Below, in pieces: positions 1-9,093 of a stretch of DNA of 64,000 bases. The notes under the pieces were generated by a model. That model saw nothing but the letters and a program-made list of their open reading frames with translations, was not told where the DNA came from and made no database searches. Each line of letters opens with the position of its first letter. Position 1 is the stretch's first letter. Made by a program: the position numbers and the translations under genes. Source of the stretch: Pseudomonas faucium (GTDB lineage: Bacteria; Pseudomonadota; Gammaproteobacteria; Pseudomonadales; Pseudomonadaceae); NCBI RefSeq assembly GCF_021602585.1, contig NZ_BQIP01000013.1, positions 62,001 through 126,000 of the forward strand, given 5' to 3'.

Positions 1-3000
1 AGCCTCGACGGCCTGCAACGGGCTTGGCGAACCTCGTGGCGCAGGTCTGTTACCGAGACATATGTGCCCTTGGAGGCGCACTGCTTCACGGGGCTGGACG
101 AATCCTCCGTATTGGGGAGTTGGGTGTGGGATTACCTGCCGGGTGGTCAGGCTATGCGCAAGGACACACCTCTGCGTGGGTTGGCGGGTAGGCAACCCTG
201 GTTGGCGCAGGAAGCAAAAACAGTGGCAAGTGTGCCGGTTGCGGTGGAAGAGGACGCGTTCATCGTTGCGCGATTAAAATCAAATCGTGGCAGTATTTTT
301 CGTACAATTCTTAGTGCATTACAGAAGACCGAAGTAATAAGGGAAATTCAAACAAATCTCGACTCAATCCTTTCTATAGATATATCAGGGAAGAAATACA
401 AATTTATTAACGAAGTCAATAGAATCACTTTAATCACCGATGGCGAATCGCACACCGGAACCACAATAATAGCACTTTCCAAACCCTCATACTTCACCCA
501 ATCAACACACGCACACGCAGACACCAACATTTTTAGCAACCCATTTGATGTACTTGAACTACTTTTAGAGGGCGAGATATTAGTAAACGACCTCCCTTTA
601 AGGTCCAAGCATGAAACAATAGCAGACGTAAAAAGGCTTTATCAAAATGACATAATCACCGATAACTTCTCGACCACCGCTGATTCCGTCGTACAAATAA
701 CCGAACAGCAAGGCTTGAGCACCCAATGCCTGTCGAAGCGGACCACCACCCGCACAGCAAAAGCGGACGGCACCTTCCAACACTCTGTGCAATGGGCCGA
801 CGACAGGGACGTGCAGCACCTGCAACTCGATCAGCATTACGACTCCGACGGTCGTATCATCCGCCATGCCCGCACCGTGGGCGAGAACACTCGGGCCTAC
901 GCGCTCGAACGCGATACTCTCGGCCGGGTAACCAAGTTGACCCGCCCCGATGCCACGACCATCGAACGCGCCTACCACGGTTTCAGCAACCAGGTCTCTT
1001 CGCTGACCGTGGACGGGCAAGTCGTCGCAACCCAGGCGGTGAGCGAACTCGGCAAACTCTCGACACGCAAGATTGGCAGCCGCGAATATGGATTTGCCGA
1101 GCAGAGCGTGACTCTGCCAGACAAGACCCAATTGCGCAGTGTTCAGGATGCCAGTGGCGTGCGTTTCGAGGCGGATGGCAACGCGCTTTACAGCCTGAAG
1201 CACCCTGACGGATCGACCGTTCTGAGTTCCGATGCCGGCTGGCGGCATTCGATCGCTAGTGCACAGGTGCCCGGTCGTCGGCAAACCACTGAAAAAACAC
1301 CTCGAGGTACGATCAAGGGCGTCGAGTGGCAGAGCCTGCGTGGGCAGAGTATCGCCGCTCGGCACGCCAACGGCCGCACACGGCGGGTATTCCACGACAG
1401 CGAGGGGCGGCTGTTGCGCAGCTGCCAGCAACACGAGGACGTGTTGTACCGTTACGACGAACTGGGTCACCTGCAAACGCGCCGGGTGCAGGCGCTGACC
1501 GGCGCCGGGCAATGGCAAGTGCACAGTGAGCGTGACGGCCTCAACCGGGAAACCGTGCGTACCTTCCTGCGCAACGGCGCCCCTTGCTTCAGCCAGCACA
1601 TGGCCTGGCAAGGCGACGGCCGCCTGGCAAGCAAGGCCAGTTACCAGGACGGCAAGTTGCTGCGCACCGAACGTTTCACCTATGACCTGCTCGACCGCCT
1701 TGCAAGCTATGCCTGCGACACCCAGCAAGCGGCAAACTGCCCGCAGAATGGCGATGGCACGCCGATCAAGGCCCAGACATTCAGCTGGGACAGCCTGGAC
1801 AACCTGACCCGTTGCACCAGTACCCCGTTCAAAGGCGAGGCGGTGACGCAAACATTCACCTATGCAACGGCCTCCGACCCCACTCGTCTGACTTCGATGA
1901 AAACCGGCGAGCAGGCAACGGCCCTGTCCTGGAACAGCAACGGCCAACTGCAGGTGGACGGCCTGCAACGCACGCGCACGTACAATGCCGCCGGGCAACT
2001 GAGCAGCATCAAGGACGACAAAGGCGCCTTGCTCACCCGCTACGAATATGACGGCATGCAGCGCCTGGCAGCGCAATACGAGGAACAGGACCAGAGCACC
2101 CGCGAGTTGCGCTACGACGGCGATGAGCTGATCGGCCAGGTGTGTTTCGACAAGGCTGGCAAGCCCACCCGCAGTACCAGCATTTCCCCGGGGCTGGCGC
2201 AGTATGACGGCGACCAGGTGCGCTGGCTGATCGACGATCCGCAGGTGGGCATCGTCGGCCAGGTGTGCGACGACGACCTGCAACTGGCTCCCCTGCTGCC
2301 CTTCGGTGAAGGTGCGACGCTGGAGGGCCTAGTCACCGGTTACAACGGCATGCGTCGCGACCCGGTGACGGGCCAGTATCATGCAGGCAACGGTTACCGC
2401 TGCTACGACCCAGCACTGCGCCGGCATACCCAGCCTGACTGGCTGAGCCCATTCGGCGAAGGGGGTATCAACGACTACGCCCACTGCCCCGACCCGGTCA
2501 ACCTGCATGACCCCAGTGGCGCGATCATGCTCAGCCGTTGGGGGCAGAAGGAGGACCTGGAGCACTATGAGCGGATCCTGCGCGAGACCAAGCCCATGCC
2601 GGTCGGCGGACGCTGGCGGGGCCTTGCGCTTTCGGCCACGCTGACGGTGCTGGGTATCGCCGCGTCGGTGATGACAGGTGGCGCCGCCTCGGTGTTATTC
2701 ATCGCGATGACGACTTGCGCGGTGCTCTCGTTCGGCTTCGAGGTGGCCTCCGTCCTCACGGAAGATTCCAACCCCGAGCTGTCCAGAAAGCTGGGTTATG
2801 TGTCGCTTTTCTTTGGGGTGGCGTCGCTTGCTGAAAGTGCGCTGGGCTTGCTCAAGAAGATACCGGCGCTGGCCAAAGCCGCAATGCGATCCGTGCGGCA
2901 GGTCGGCAAGAGGCTCACCCATTACAAGGCTGGCACGCGACTGGCGCGCAACACCGTGAGCCCCATGGAATACGCAATGGAGCAATTGGGCAGCATTCCC

Positions 3001-3387
3001 GGCGTCACCCCTGCAATGGGACCTGCCCGTAACGGAGTGCGGGCCACGCTCAGGGTGGCCGGTACCCGGTTGATCAACTACCTGGGTGAGGCACAATCCA
3101 TCGACCTCAATGCTGCGCGCTATGCACGTGGGGGCGCCTATGGCAGGGCGCTGCGCAAAGCTCACAGGCTTCACAACTTCGCCACCCGGTCACGGGCTCT
3201 GAGCGCGGGCGCTTGGGTAACGGGCAAGGCGATCGAAACCTACATCACTCAAGGTTCAGTTTCCGCCTTTATCGCGATCGCGACCGGCGATAGTTCGAGC
3301 GCCATCACACCGTGGGGGCGTTACTCCATACCCCTCGACCAGTCGATCACTTGGAATCACGGGGGCGGTGGACATTTGTTGGCCTAA
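1..3387 (+). CDS. Rhs/YD-repeat protein, TccC-like toxin (5' partial)
   Basis: The reading frame is open to the left edge, so the true start lies outside the window; a GTG at 64 is merely the first possible start inside it. From about 720 onward the protein has YD-type repeats (for example YDELGHLQTR and YEYDGMQRLA). It then reaches the conserved Rhs-associated core near 2330-2520, with DPVTGQYHAGNGYRCYDPAL, WLSPFGEGGINDY and a closing HDPSG. This is the layout of Rhs and insecticidal TccC proteins, where repeats form a shell around a variable C-terminal toxin. The about 290-residue tail after the core has a hydrophobic, alanine-rich segment (about 2626-2757) that could insert in membranes, then a basic region; its toxin family is not recognised. 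Codons from about 260 to 720 are AT-rich, unlike the rest, suggesting a mosaic origin. The N-terminal part is not recognised. Confidence 0.8.
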   Translation, partial: SLDGLQRAWRTSWRRSVTETYVPLEAHCFTGLDESSVLGSWVWDYLPGGQAMRKDTPLRGLAGRQPWLAQEAKTVASVPVAVEEDAFIVARLKSNRGSIFRTILSALQKTEVIREIQTNLDSILSIDISGKKYKFINEVNRITLITDGESHTGTTIIALSKPSYFTQSTHAHADTNIFSNPFDVLELLLEGEILVNDLPLRSKHETIADVKRLYQNDIITDNFSTTADSVVQITEQQGLSTQCLSKRTTTRTAKADGTFQHSVQWADDRDVQHLQLDQHYDSDGRIIRHARTVGENTRAYALERDTLGRVTKLTRPDATTIERAYHGFSNQVSSLTVDGQVVATQAVSELGKLSTRKIGSREYGFAEQSVTLPDKTQLRSVQDASGVRFEADGNALYSLKHPDGSTVLSSDAGWRHSIASAQVPGRRQTTEKTPRGTIKGVEWQSLRGQSIAARHANGRTRRVFHDSEGRLLRSCQQHEDVLYRYDELGHLQTRRVQALTGAGQWQVHSERDGLNRETVRTFLRNGAPCFSQHMAWQGDGRLASKASYQDGKLLRTERFTYDLLDRLASYACDTQQAANCPQNGDGTPIKAQTFSWDSLDNLTRCTSTPFKGEAVTQTFTYATASDPTRLTSMKTGEQATALSWNSNGQLQVDGLQRTRTYNAAGQLSSIKDDKGALLTRYEYDGMQRLAAQYEEQDQSTRELRYDGDELIGQVCFDKAGKPTRSTSISPGLAQYDGDQVRWLIDDPQVGIVGQVCDDDLQLAPLLPFGEGATLEGLVTGYNGMRRDPVTGQYHAGNGYRCYDPALRRHTQPDWLSPFGEGGINDYAHCPDPVNLHDPSGAIMLSRWGQKEDLEHYERILRETKPMPVGGRWRGLALSATLTVLGIAASVMTGGAASVLFIAMTTCAVLSFGFEVASVLTEDSNPELSRKLGYVSLFFGVASLAESALGLLKKIPALAKAAMRSVRQVGKRLTHYKAGTRLARNTVSPMEYAMEQLGSIPGVTPAMGPARNGVRATLRVAGTRLINYLGEAQSIDLNAARYARGGAYGRALRKAHRLHNFATRSRALSAGAWVTGKAIETYITQGSVSAFIAIATGDSSSAITPWGRYSIPLDQSITWNHGGGGHLLA

Positions 3388-3520
3388 ACCAAGAAGCGTT
3401 GCGGGTTGGTGCACGTCCGGCAACAACCCGCAACTGTTAAAACTGCCAGTGTCCAAGCGCAGCTTGAATAGTTAGGCTTTTTTAGCACCCCGGCAATACC
3501 CCCAATCAGGAGCTAAAACC

Positions 3521-3724
3521 ATGAGCGATGTGAAAGTTGCAAAGGTCAAGCTGTACAACGCCAAGCTGAAAGCGGGTTTCCTCGATCACGAGATCGATGA
3601 GGAAGATGTCATCCTGCCTAGCGAGGCGGTGGGCTCGCTAAACTTGAAGAACGGCGATGAAGTAACGTTCGAAGTTTTGCAAAAGGATGGCAGGTATTAC
3701 GCCACCAATGTAAAAGCCAAGTGA
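3521..3724 (+). CDS. Small degenerate cold-shock-domain-like protein
   Basis: This 67-aa protein starts at ATG 3521 behind AGGAG at 3510. Its length and pattern fit a cold-shock (CspA) OB fold. An N-terminal AKVKLYNAKLKAGFL aligns with the usual GTVKWFN...KGFGFI strand pair, and C-terminal LNLKNGDEVTFEVLQKDGRY matches the usual LKEGQ-VxFEV end. The aromatic RNA-binding motifs are degraded: KGFGFI reads LKAGFL and VFVHF reads VILPS. Nucleic-acid binding may therefore be weak or lost. It follows the Rhs gene by 133 bp on the same strand, but nothing shows that it is an immunity protein. The family assignment is by eye and should be treated as probable. Confidence 0.6.
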   Translation: MSDVKVAKVKLYNAKLKAGFLDHEIDEEDVILPSEAVGSLNLKNGDEVTFEVLQKDGRYYATNVKAK

Positions 3725-3730
3725 GCGCGT

Positions 3731-3788
3731 ATTGCCTGCATTGGCTTCATCGCGGCTATCGCTACGCAATGGGGCTGATGCAGGCAAT
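3731..3788. repeat. Inverted repeat between converging genes
   Basis: ATTGCCTGCAT at 3731-3741 is exactly complementary to ATGCAGGCAAT at 3778-3788, giving an 11-bp stem around a 36-base centre. It lies between the small cold-shock-like gene and the convergent kinase gene. There is no clear T-tract, so it may be a REP-like element or a factor-assisted terminator for either strand. Confidence 0.5.
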
Positions 3789-3841
3789 GTTTACTGATGC
3801 TGACAACGCTGGCGTAACCGCTTCGCCACATTCCAGGGGAC

Positions 3842-5833
3842 TTACCTGGAACCGCGTGCCCCTGAAATGATTCTGCCCGGCATCTGGATCTGGGCAATCG
3901 CCACATTCAAGCTCAGCTCGAAACGGCTGCCCAAGCCGCGCGTCGATTCGTGCGCCAGCTTGCCGCCGAGCAGCTCGCCCATCTGCCGGCAGATCGACAG
4001 GCCGATGCCCAGCCCGCCATAGCGCCGGGTCATCGAGCCGTCGACCTGGAAGAAGCGCTGATAGAGGATGGCCTGGTCCAGGTCATCGAAGCCGATGCCG
4101 CTGTCGCTGACGGTGAAGGTCAGCGCCAGGCTGTCCGGCCCCAGGCGCCGGCCGCGCACCTGCACCATCACGCCACCCTGGTGGGTGAACTTGAGGCCGT
4201 TGTCGACCAGGCAACCCAGGCAACGCAGCAGCTTGTGCCCATCGCCCAGCAGTTCGTCGGGCAGCTCCGCGGGAATGTCCAGGCTCAGGTACAGGCCTTT
4301 GCCCAGGGCCGTGCCGGCATGCCCGGCGCGCAGGTCCTGGAGCAGCCGGCGCAAGCTGAACGGGCTGGGCTGGGCGCGCAGGCGGCCGGCCTGCAGTTCG
4401 GTGAGGGTGAGGATGTCGTCGACCATGCCCATCATGTCCTGGGCAGAGCCCACCGCCGTGCGCTGGTACTGGGCCATTTCGGCGCTCATGGGCAACGTCT
4501 GCATGAGCTCCAGCGAGCCGATCACGCCGTTCATCGGCGTGCGCAACTCGTGGGTGACGGTGGCGAGGAATTCGTCCTTGAGCAGGTTGCTACTGGCCAG
4601 CTGCTGGTTCAGTTGCTCCAGGGTGCGCCCGGTTTCCCGCAGGGTCTGCGCCTGCTGCTCGCGCATGCTGTTGATGCGGTCGGCCAGGGCCAGCGACAGC
4701 AGCGCCACTTCCAGCGCCGAGCCCAGCTGGCTGGCGTACATGGTGATGAACACGTTGGGCAGGTAGCCCAGCACCATCAAGGTGTTGACCATGCCGCCGA
4801 GCAGGAACGCCGTCCAGGCAATGATGAACCAGCGCGCCACGCGCAGCCCCCGCGACCAGGCCAGCAGCCCAGCGGTGAAGATGCTCACGGTGAACAGCAG
4901 CGCCAGCACCGTGGCCATGCGCAGGGCAATGCCGTAGGGCATGCTCACCGCCAGCACCATGACCGCTATCGCGCCCAGCATCAGCAGCTGCAGCAGGCGG
5001 TCAAAGCCCCGGCTGATCTTGCGCAGGCGCAGGAAGTGGCGGGCGAACTGGCAGCCGAACAGGCCGGCAGCGCCGATGAACAAGGGCGTGGCGGCATTTG
5101 CCCACCAGGGGCTGTCCGGCCAGAAGTAGGCCACCCCGGCACCGTTGACCGACACCTGGTACAGGCCGAACGAGGCGATATAGAGGATGTAGTAGAGGTA
5201 ACTGACGTCGCGCACGCTGATGAAGATGAACAGGTTGTACACCAGCATCACCAGCAATACGCCGTAGATCATCCCCAGCACGTACAGGCGAGTGGGCTGA
5301 TCTTCCATGTAGGCCTCGCTCGACCACAGCGCCAGCGGCGCCTGTACCGAGCCTTCGCTGTGCAGGCGCAGGTAGGCGGTGGTCGACTGCCCGGGGCGCA
5401 TGGGCAGTTCGAACAGGTAGTTGTTCTGGCGAATCTGCCGGCTGTCGTAGGGCAAGGCGTCACCGGTACGCTGGGCCAGGCGATAGACGCCATCGCTGCC
5501 GGGCAGGTACAGCTCGAGGTGATCCAGCGGCGGGTAGGCCAGCTCCAGCAGCCACTGGCGGGGCGCGGTGCGGTCGGAGGCGAGGTAGTGCAGGTCGACC
5601 TTCAGCCAGAACACCGAGGTCGAGTAGCCGGCATTGAGCACGTCTTCATGGTGGGTACGAAAACGATTGGCGAAGATGGGTGCGCTGACTTGAGCGATGC
5701 TCGCCGTGCCATCACGGTCTTCGTAGACCTGCATGACCTTGCCCAGCGGCAGGTGGCGGGTGGTATCGTCGAATTCGACGGCGGTGGCCAGCACGGGCAG
5801 CAAGCCCAGAAGCACGATCAGCAAATAGCGCAT
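3842..5833 (-). CDS. LadS-type sensor histidine kinase lacking a receiver domain
   Basis: The protein has 663 aa from ATG 5833, chosen because MRYLLIVLLGLLPVLA then forms a clean signal peptide; a longer frame to 5878 is possible. In order it shows a periplasmic 7TMR-DISM extracellular domain (about 25-170) and a seven-helix membrane domain (about 180-375). A coiled linker leads to a HisKA domain with THELRTPMNG (His about 428) and a HATPase domain with DNGLKFT, DSGIGFD and GGLGIGLS. The domain set and position next to thiD match LadS of P. aeruginosa, a kinase that feeds the Gac/Rsm switch. That protein, as recalled, carries a C-terminal receiver that is absent here. Signalling partner and ligand are not evident from the sequence. 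Confidence 0.85.
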   Translation of the reverse strand: MRYLLIVLLGLLPVLATAVEFDDTTRHLPLGKVMQVYEDRDGTASIAQVSAPIFANRFRTHHEDVLNAGYSTSVFWLKVDLHYLASDRTAPRQWLLELAYPPLDHLELYLPGSDGVYRLAQRTGDALPYDSRQIRQNNYLFELPMRPGQSTTAYLRLHSEGSVQAPLALWSSEAYMEDQPTRLYVLGMIYGVLLVMLVYNLFIFISVRDVSYLYYILYIASFGLYQVSVNGAGVAYFWPDSPWWANAATPLFIGAAGLFGCQFARHFLRLRKISRGFDRLLQLLMLGAIAVMVLAVSMPYGIALRMATVLALLFTVSIFTAGLLAWSRGLRVARWFIIAWTAFLLGGMVNTLMVLGYLPNVFITMYASQLGSALEVALLSLALADRINSMREQQAQTLRETGRTLEQLNQQLASSNLLKDEFLATVTHELRTPMNGVIGSLELMQTLPMSAEMAQYQRTAVGSAQDMMGMVDDILTLTELQAGRLRAQPSPFSLRRLLQDLRAGHAGTALGKGLYLSLDIPAELPDELLGDGHKLLRCLGCLVDNGLKFTHQGGVMVQVRGRRLGPDSLALTFTVSDSGIGFDDLDQAILYQRFFQVDGSMTRRYGGLGIGLSICRQMGELLGGKLAHESTRGLGSRFELSLNVAIAQIQMPGRIISGARGSR

Positions 5834-6025
5834 ACAGCCCCAGCATGGCCTGTCCGGTCGCGTCGCGATGGCCTCCAATCCCTATGAGACGACGAAATCC
5901 GGCAGTGCCCGTTTGTCGAGTTATCCGAGCACTCTAGCATAGCTTTGAACGCTGGCAACGGGCCACATTAAATTTCGATTAAAAGGCTCTAGAACAATGC
6001 TTTCAGGCTTGTTACAAGAATAAAT

Positions 6026-6041
6026 CTGACCGATCGATCAG
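6026..6041. promoter_or_regulatory. Palindrome upstream of thiD, possible operator
   Basis: CTGACCGATCGATCAG is a 16-bp palindrome with one mismatched pair. It lies in the gap between the divergent kinase gene and thiD. The form resembles operators of TetR-family repressors, but no such regulator is encoded nearby. No TPP riboswitch core was found in this leader. Confidence 0.3.
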
Positions 6042-6098
6042 CAAAATCCATTTGTAGGACGATCCGCACAATTGGGTTTGGTGGTAAGCTCGCCGACC

Positions 6099-6896
6099 AT
6101 GAATACCTACAGCTCCCGCCCCGTTGTCCTCTGTCTCTCCGGCCACGACCCAAGTGGCGGCGCCGGCTTGCAGGCAGATATCGAAGCCCTGATCGCTCAA
6201 GGCTGTCACGCCGCACCGACCGTGACCGCCCTGACCGTGCAGGATACCGTCAATGTTTCCGACTTCCGCGTGCTCGACCGCGAGTGGGTGCTGGCCCAGG
6301 CCAACGCCGTGCTGGCCGACTCGCGGGTCGCCGCCGTCAAGCTGGGCATGCTCGGCTCGATCGAGATGGTCGACACCGTCGCCGAACTGCTGGGTGCCCA
6401 CCCGCACCTGCCGCTGGTCTGCGACCCGGTGCTGCGCGCCGGTGGCGGTGGCCGCCTGGGCAAGGACGAAGTCGGCTATGCCCTGCGCGAGCGCCTGCTG
6501 CCGCTGGCCACCATCGCCACGCCGAACCTGCCCGAGGCGCGCATCCTGGCCGAACTGCCAGACGGCACGGCCGACGAGTGCGCAGACAAACTGCTGCCCT
6601 ACATCAAGCACCTGCTGATTACCGGTGGCCACGGCGACGAAGACGAAATCCACAACCGCCTGTACAGCCGCGACGGCCAGAGCCACACCTGGACCTGCCA
6701 GCGCCTGCCGGGCAGCTACCACGGCTCGGGCTGCACCCTGGCCAGCGCCCTGGCCGGCCGCCTGGCCCTCGGCGAACAGCTGCAAAGCGCCGTGCGCAGC
6801 GCCCTGGACTACACCTGGCGGACCCTGCGCGACGCTGAACAACTGGGCAAGGGCCAGTTCGTCCCGCGCCGCCTGCCCCTGGACTTCTGCTCCTGA
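6099..6896 (+). CDS. thiD: Hydroxymethylpyrimidine/phosphomethylpyrimidine kinase
   Basis: ThiD phosphorylates 4-amino-5-hydroxymethyl-2-methylpyrimidine and then its monophosphate, giving the pyrimidine half of thiamine. The 265-aa product starts at ATG 6099; an in-frame TTG at 6072 adds residues not expected in the family. It has the ribokinase-fold signatures [16 protein letters not shown] near the N terminus, [11 protein letters not shown] at about 108-118, and the anion-hole/catalytic motif [15 protein letters not shown] near 210-225. ThiE follows after 14 bases, so the two steps joining the pyrimidine to the thiazole are made together. Confidence 0.96.
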   Translation: MNTYSSRPVVLCLSGHDPSGGAGLQADIEALIAQGCHAAPTVTALTVQDTVNVSDFRVLDREWVLAQANAVLADSRVAAVKLGMLGSIEMVDTVAELLGAHPHLPLVCDPVLRAGGGGRLGKDEVGYALRERLLPLATIATPNLPEARILAELPDGTADECADKLLPYIKHLLITGGHGDEDEIHNRLYSRDGQSHTWTCQRLPGSYHGSGCTLASALAGRLALGEQLQSAVRSALDYTWRTLRDAEQLGKGQFVPRRLPLDFCS

Positions 6897-6910
6897 CACG
6901 AGGCCTTCCG

Positions 6911-7534
6911 ATGAAGCTACGCGGCCTGTACGCGATTACCGACAGCCAGCTGCTCGCCGGCCGTTTCCTGTCCCATGTCGAAGCGGCGCTGGAAGGCGGC
7001 GTGTGCCTGCTGCAGTACCGCGACAAGAGTGACGACGCCGCCCGCCGCCTGCGCGAGGCCGAAGCACTGATGAGGCTGTGCGAGCGCTACGGCACCGAGC
7101 TGATCATCAACGACGACGCCGAACTTGCCGCGCGCCTGGGCGTCGGCGTGCACCTGGGCCAGACCGACGGCCCGCTGACCCCGGCCCGTGCCCTGCTCGG
7201 CCGCCAGGCGATCATCGGCTCGACCTGCCACGCCCAGCTCGACCTGGCCCAGCAAGCCGCCAGCGAAGGCGCCAGCTACGTGGCCTTTGGCCGTTTCTTC
7301 AATTCCGTGACCAAGCCGGGCGCACCTGCCGCCAACGTCGAGCTGCTGGAGCAGGCCCGCGCCCAGGTCAAGCTGCCGATCGCCGTGATCGGCGGCATCA
7401 CCCTGGACAACGCCGCCCCGCTGGTCGCCCATGGCGCCGACCTGCTGGCGGTGATCCATGGCCTGTTCGGTGTCGACAGCGCGCAGGAAGTCACCCGCCG
7501 CGCCCGCGCCTTCAACGCCCTGTTCGCTTCCTGA
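6911..7534 (+). CDS. thiE: Thiamine-phosphate synthase
   Basis: ThiE couples hydroxymethylpyrimidine pyrophosphate with the thiazole phosphate to give thiamine monophosphate. The 207-aa TIM barrel begins [11 protein letters not shown]. It carries LQYRDKS (about 36-42) for substrate phosphate, [15 protein letters not shown], and the [14 protein letters not shown] loop that holds the thiazole phosphate, followed by VIGGIT. ATG 6911 lies just after thiD in the same direction, and hemL follows after 17 bases. The three genes probably form one transcript. Confidence 0.96.
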   Translation: MKLRGLYAITDSQLLAGRFLSHVEAALEGGVCLLQYRDKSDDAARRLREAEALMRLCERYGTELIINDDAELAARLGVGVHLGQTDGPLTPARALLGRQAIIGSTCHAQLDLAQQAASEGASYVAFGRFFNSVTKPGAPAANVELLEQARAQVKLPIAVIGGITLDNAAPLVAHGADLLAVIHGLFGVDSAQEVTRRARAFNALFAS

Positions 7535-7551
7535 TTTCGAGAGAAGATCCC

Positions 7552-8835
7552 ATGTCCCGTTCCGAATCCCTGTTCGCCCAAGCCCAGAAGCACATCCCGG
7601 GCGGCGTCAACTCGCCGGTCCGCGCCTTCAAGAGCGTCGGCGGCACCCCGCTGTTCTTCAAGCATGCCGAAGGCGCCTATGTGGTCGATGAAGACGACAA
7701 GCGTTACGTCGACTACGTCGGCTCCTGGGGCCCGATGATTCTCGGCCACGGCCACCCTGAGGTGCTAGAGGCGGTGCGCAACCAGCTGCAGCACGGCCTG
7801 TCCTACGGCGCACCGACCGCCATGGAAACCGAGATGGCCGACCTGGTCTGCTCGCTGGTGCCATCGATGGAGATGGTGCGCATGGTCAGCTCCGGCACCG
7901 AAGCCACCATGAGCGCCATTCGCCTGGCCCGCGGCTACACCGGCCGCGACGCCATCATCAAGTTCGAAGGCTGCTACCACGGCCACTCCGACAGCCTGCT
8001 GGTCAAGGCCGGCTCCGGCCTGCTGACCCAGGGCGTGCCAAGCTCGGCGGGCGTGCCGGCGGACTTCGCCAAGCACACCCTGACCCTGCCGTTCAACGAC
8101 CTGGCGGCGGTCGAGAAGACCCTGGCCGACGTCGGCCAGAGCGTGGCCTGCATCATCGTCGAGCCGGTAGCCGGCAACATGAACTGCGTACCGCCGGCGC
8201 CAGGCTTCCTCGAAGGCCTGCGCGAGCAGTGCGACAAGCACGGCGTGGTGCTGATCTTCGACGAAGTGATGACCGGTTTCCGGGTATCGCTCGGCGGCGC
8301 CCAGGGCTACTACGGCATCACCCCGGACCTGTCGACCTTCGGCAAGATCGTCGGCGGCGGCATGCCGGTCGGCTGCTTCGGTGGCAAGCGCGAGATCATG
8401 GGCTGCATCGCCCCGCTGGGCCCGGTCTACCAGGCCGGCACCCTGTCGGGCAACCCGCTGGCCATGGCCGCCGGCCTGACCACCCTGAAGCTGATCAGCC
8501 GCCCGGGCTTCCACGACGAGCTGAGCGCCTTCACCAGCCGCATGCTCGATGGCCTGCAGCAACGTGCCGATGCCGCTGGCGTGCCGTTCGTCACCACCCA
8601 GGCAGGCGCCATGTTCGGCCTGTACTTCAGCGGTGCCGACGACATCGTCACCTTCGATGACGTGATGGCCAGCGATGCAGAGCGCTTCAAGCGCTTCTTC
8701 CACCTGATGCTCGAAGGCGGCGTGTACCTGGCGCCGAGCGCATTCGAGGCAGGCTTCACCTCGATCGCCCATGGCGAGAAAGAGCTGCAGATCACCCTGG
8801 ATGCAGCTGAGCGGGCCTTTGCCAAGCTGAAGTAA
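7552..8835 (+). CDS. hemL: Glutamate-1-semialdehyde 2,1-aminomutase
   Basis: HemL converts glutamate-1-semialdehyde to 5-aminolevulinate, the entry to haem and other tetrapyrroles by the C5 route. The product has 427 aa from ATG 7552, close to the usual family length. PLP-enzyme signatures are visible: [18 protein letters not shown] for cofactor phosphate binding, [10 protein letters not shown], and [14 protein letters not shown] with the Schiff-base lysine at 265. It is the third gene of the thiDE-hemL group and is followed by a REP pair. Confidence 0.97.
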   Translation: MSRSESLFAQAQKHIPGGVNSPVRAFKSVGGTPLFFKHAEGAYVVDEDDKRYVDYVGSWGPMILGHGHPEVLEAVRNQLQHGLSYGAPTAMETEMADLVCSLVPSMEMVRMVSSGTEATMSAIRLARGYTGRDAIIKFEGCYHGHSDSLLVKAGSGLLTQGVPSSAGVPADFAKHTLTLPFNDLAAVEKTLADVGQSVACIIVEPVAGNMNCVPPAPGFLEGLREQCDKHGVVLIFDEVMTGFRVSLGGAQGYYGITPDLSTFGKIVGGGMPVGCFGGKREIMGCIAPLGPVYQAGTLSGNPLAMAAGLTTLKLISRPGFHDELSAFTSRMLDGLQQRADAAGVPFVTTQAGAMFGLYFSGADDIVTFDDVMASDAERFKRFFHLMLEGGVYLAPSAFEAGFTSIAHGEKELQITLDAAERAFAKLK

Positions 8836-8848
8836 GCCAGGGTTTGTA

Positions 8849-8948
8849 CCGGCCTCATCGCCGGCAAGCCGGCTCCCACAGGTACGCCACACCTTTCAGG
8901 CTCTGTGCGGTACCCTGTGGGAGCCGGCTTGCCGGCGATGAGGCCGGC
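8849..8948. repeat. REP pair (BIME), GCCGGCAAGCCGGCTCCCACA family
   Basis: Two copies of the dispersed palindromic element face each other, at about 8850-8885 and 8911-8948. Each contains the core GCCGGCAAGCCGGC followed by TCCCACA. The pair sits just after hemL and could fold into a large stem that protects the mRNA 3' end. Confidence 0.85.
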
Positions 8949-9093
8949 GCAGGCAACAAAAGCCCTTCTGCCATCAGCAACTTTCCCCACCCGCACAGAA
9001 ATTCGAGTAAAACTTTGTAAGGTTGGCGCTGCTTATCCCATAATGTGCCACCAGAGACATTGGCCGCAGCTTTGCAGAGGTAAGTCGATCCCC

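Noticed and set aside
598-2283. Long open frame on the minus strand inside the Rhs gene
   Set aside because: It is a shadow of the GC-rich coding frame; the plus-strand product has clear Rhs motifs.
3950-5887. 645-codon plus-strand frame opposite the sensor kinase
   Set aside because: Glutamine/alanine/histidine-rich translation without motifs; the opposite strand encodes a complete kinase.
5879-6098. TPP riboswitch expected ahead of thiD
   Set aside because: The conserved CUGAGA and ACCUGAUC-type core elements are absent from the leader.
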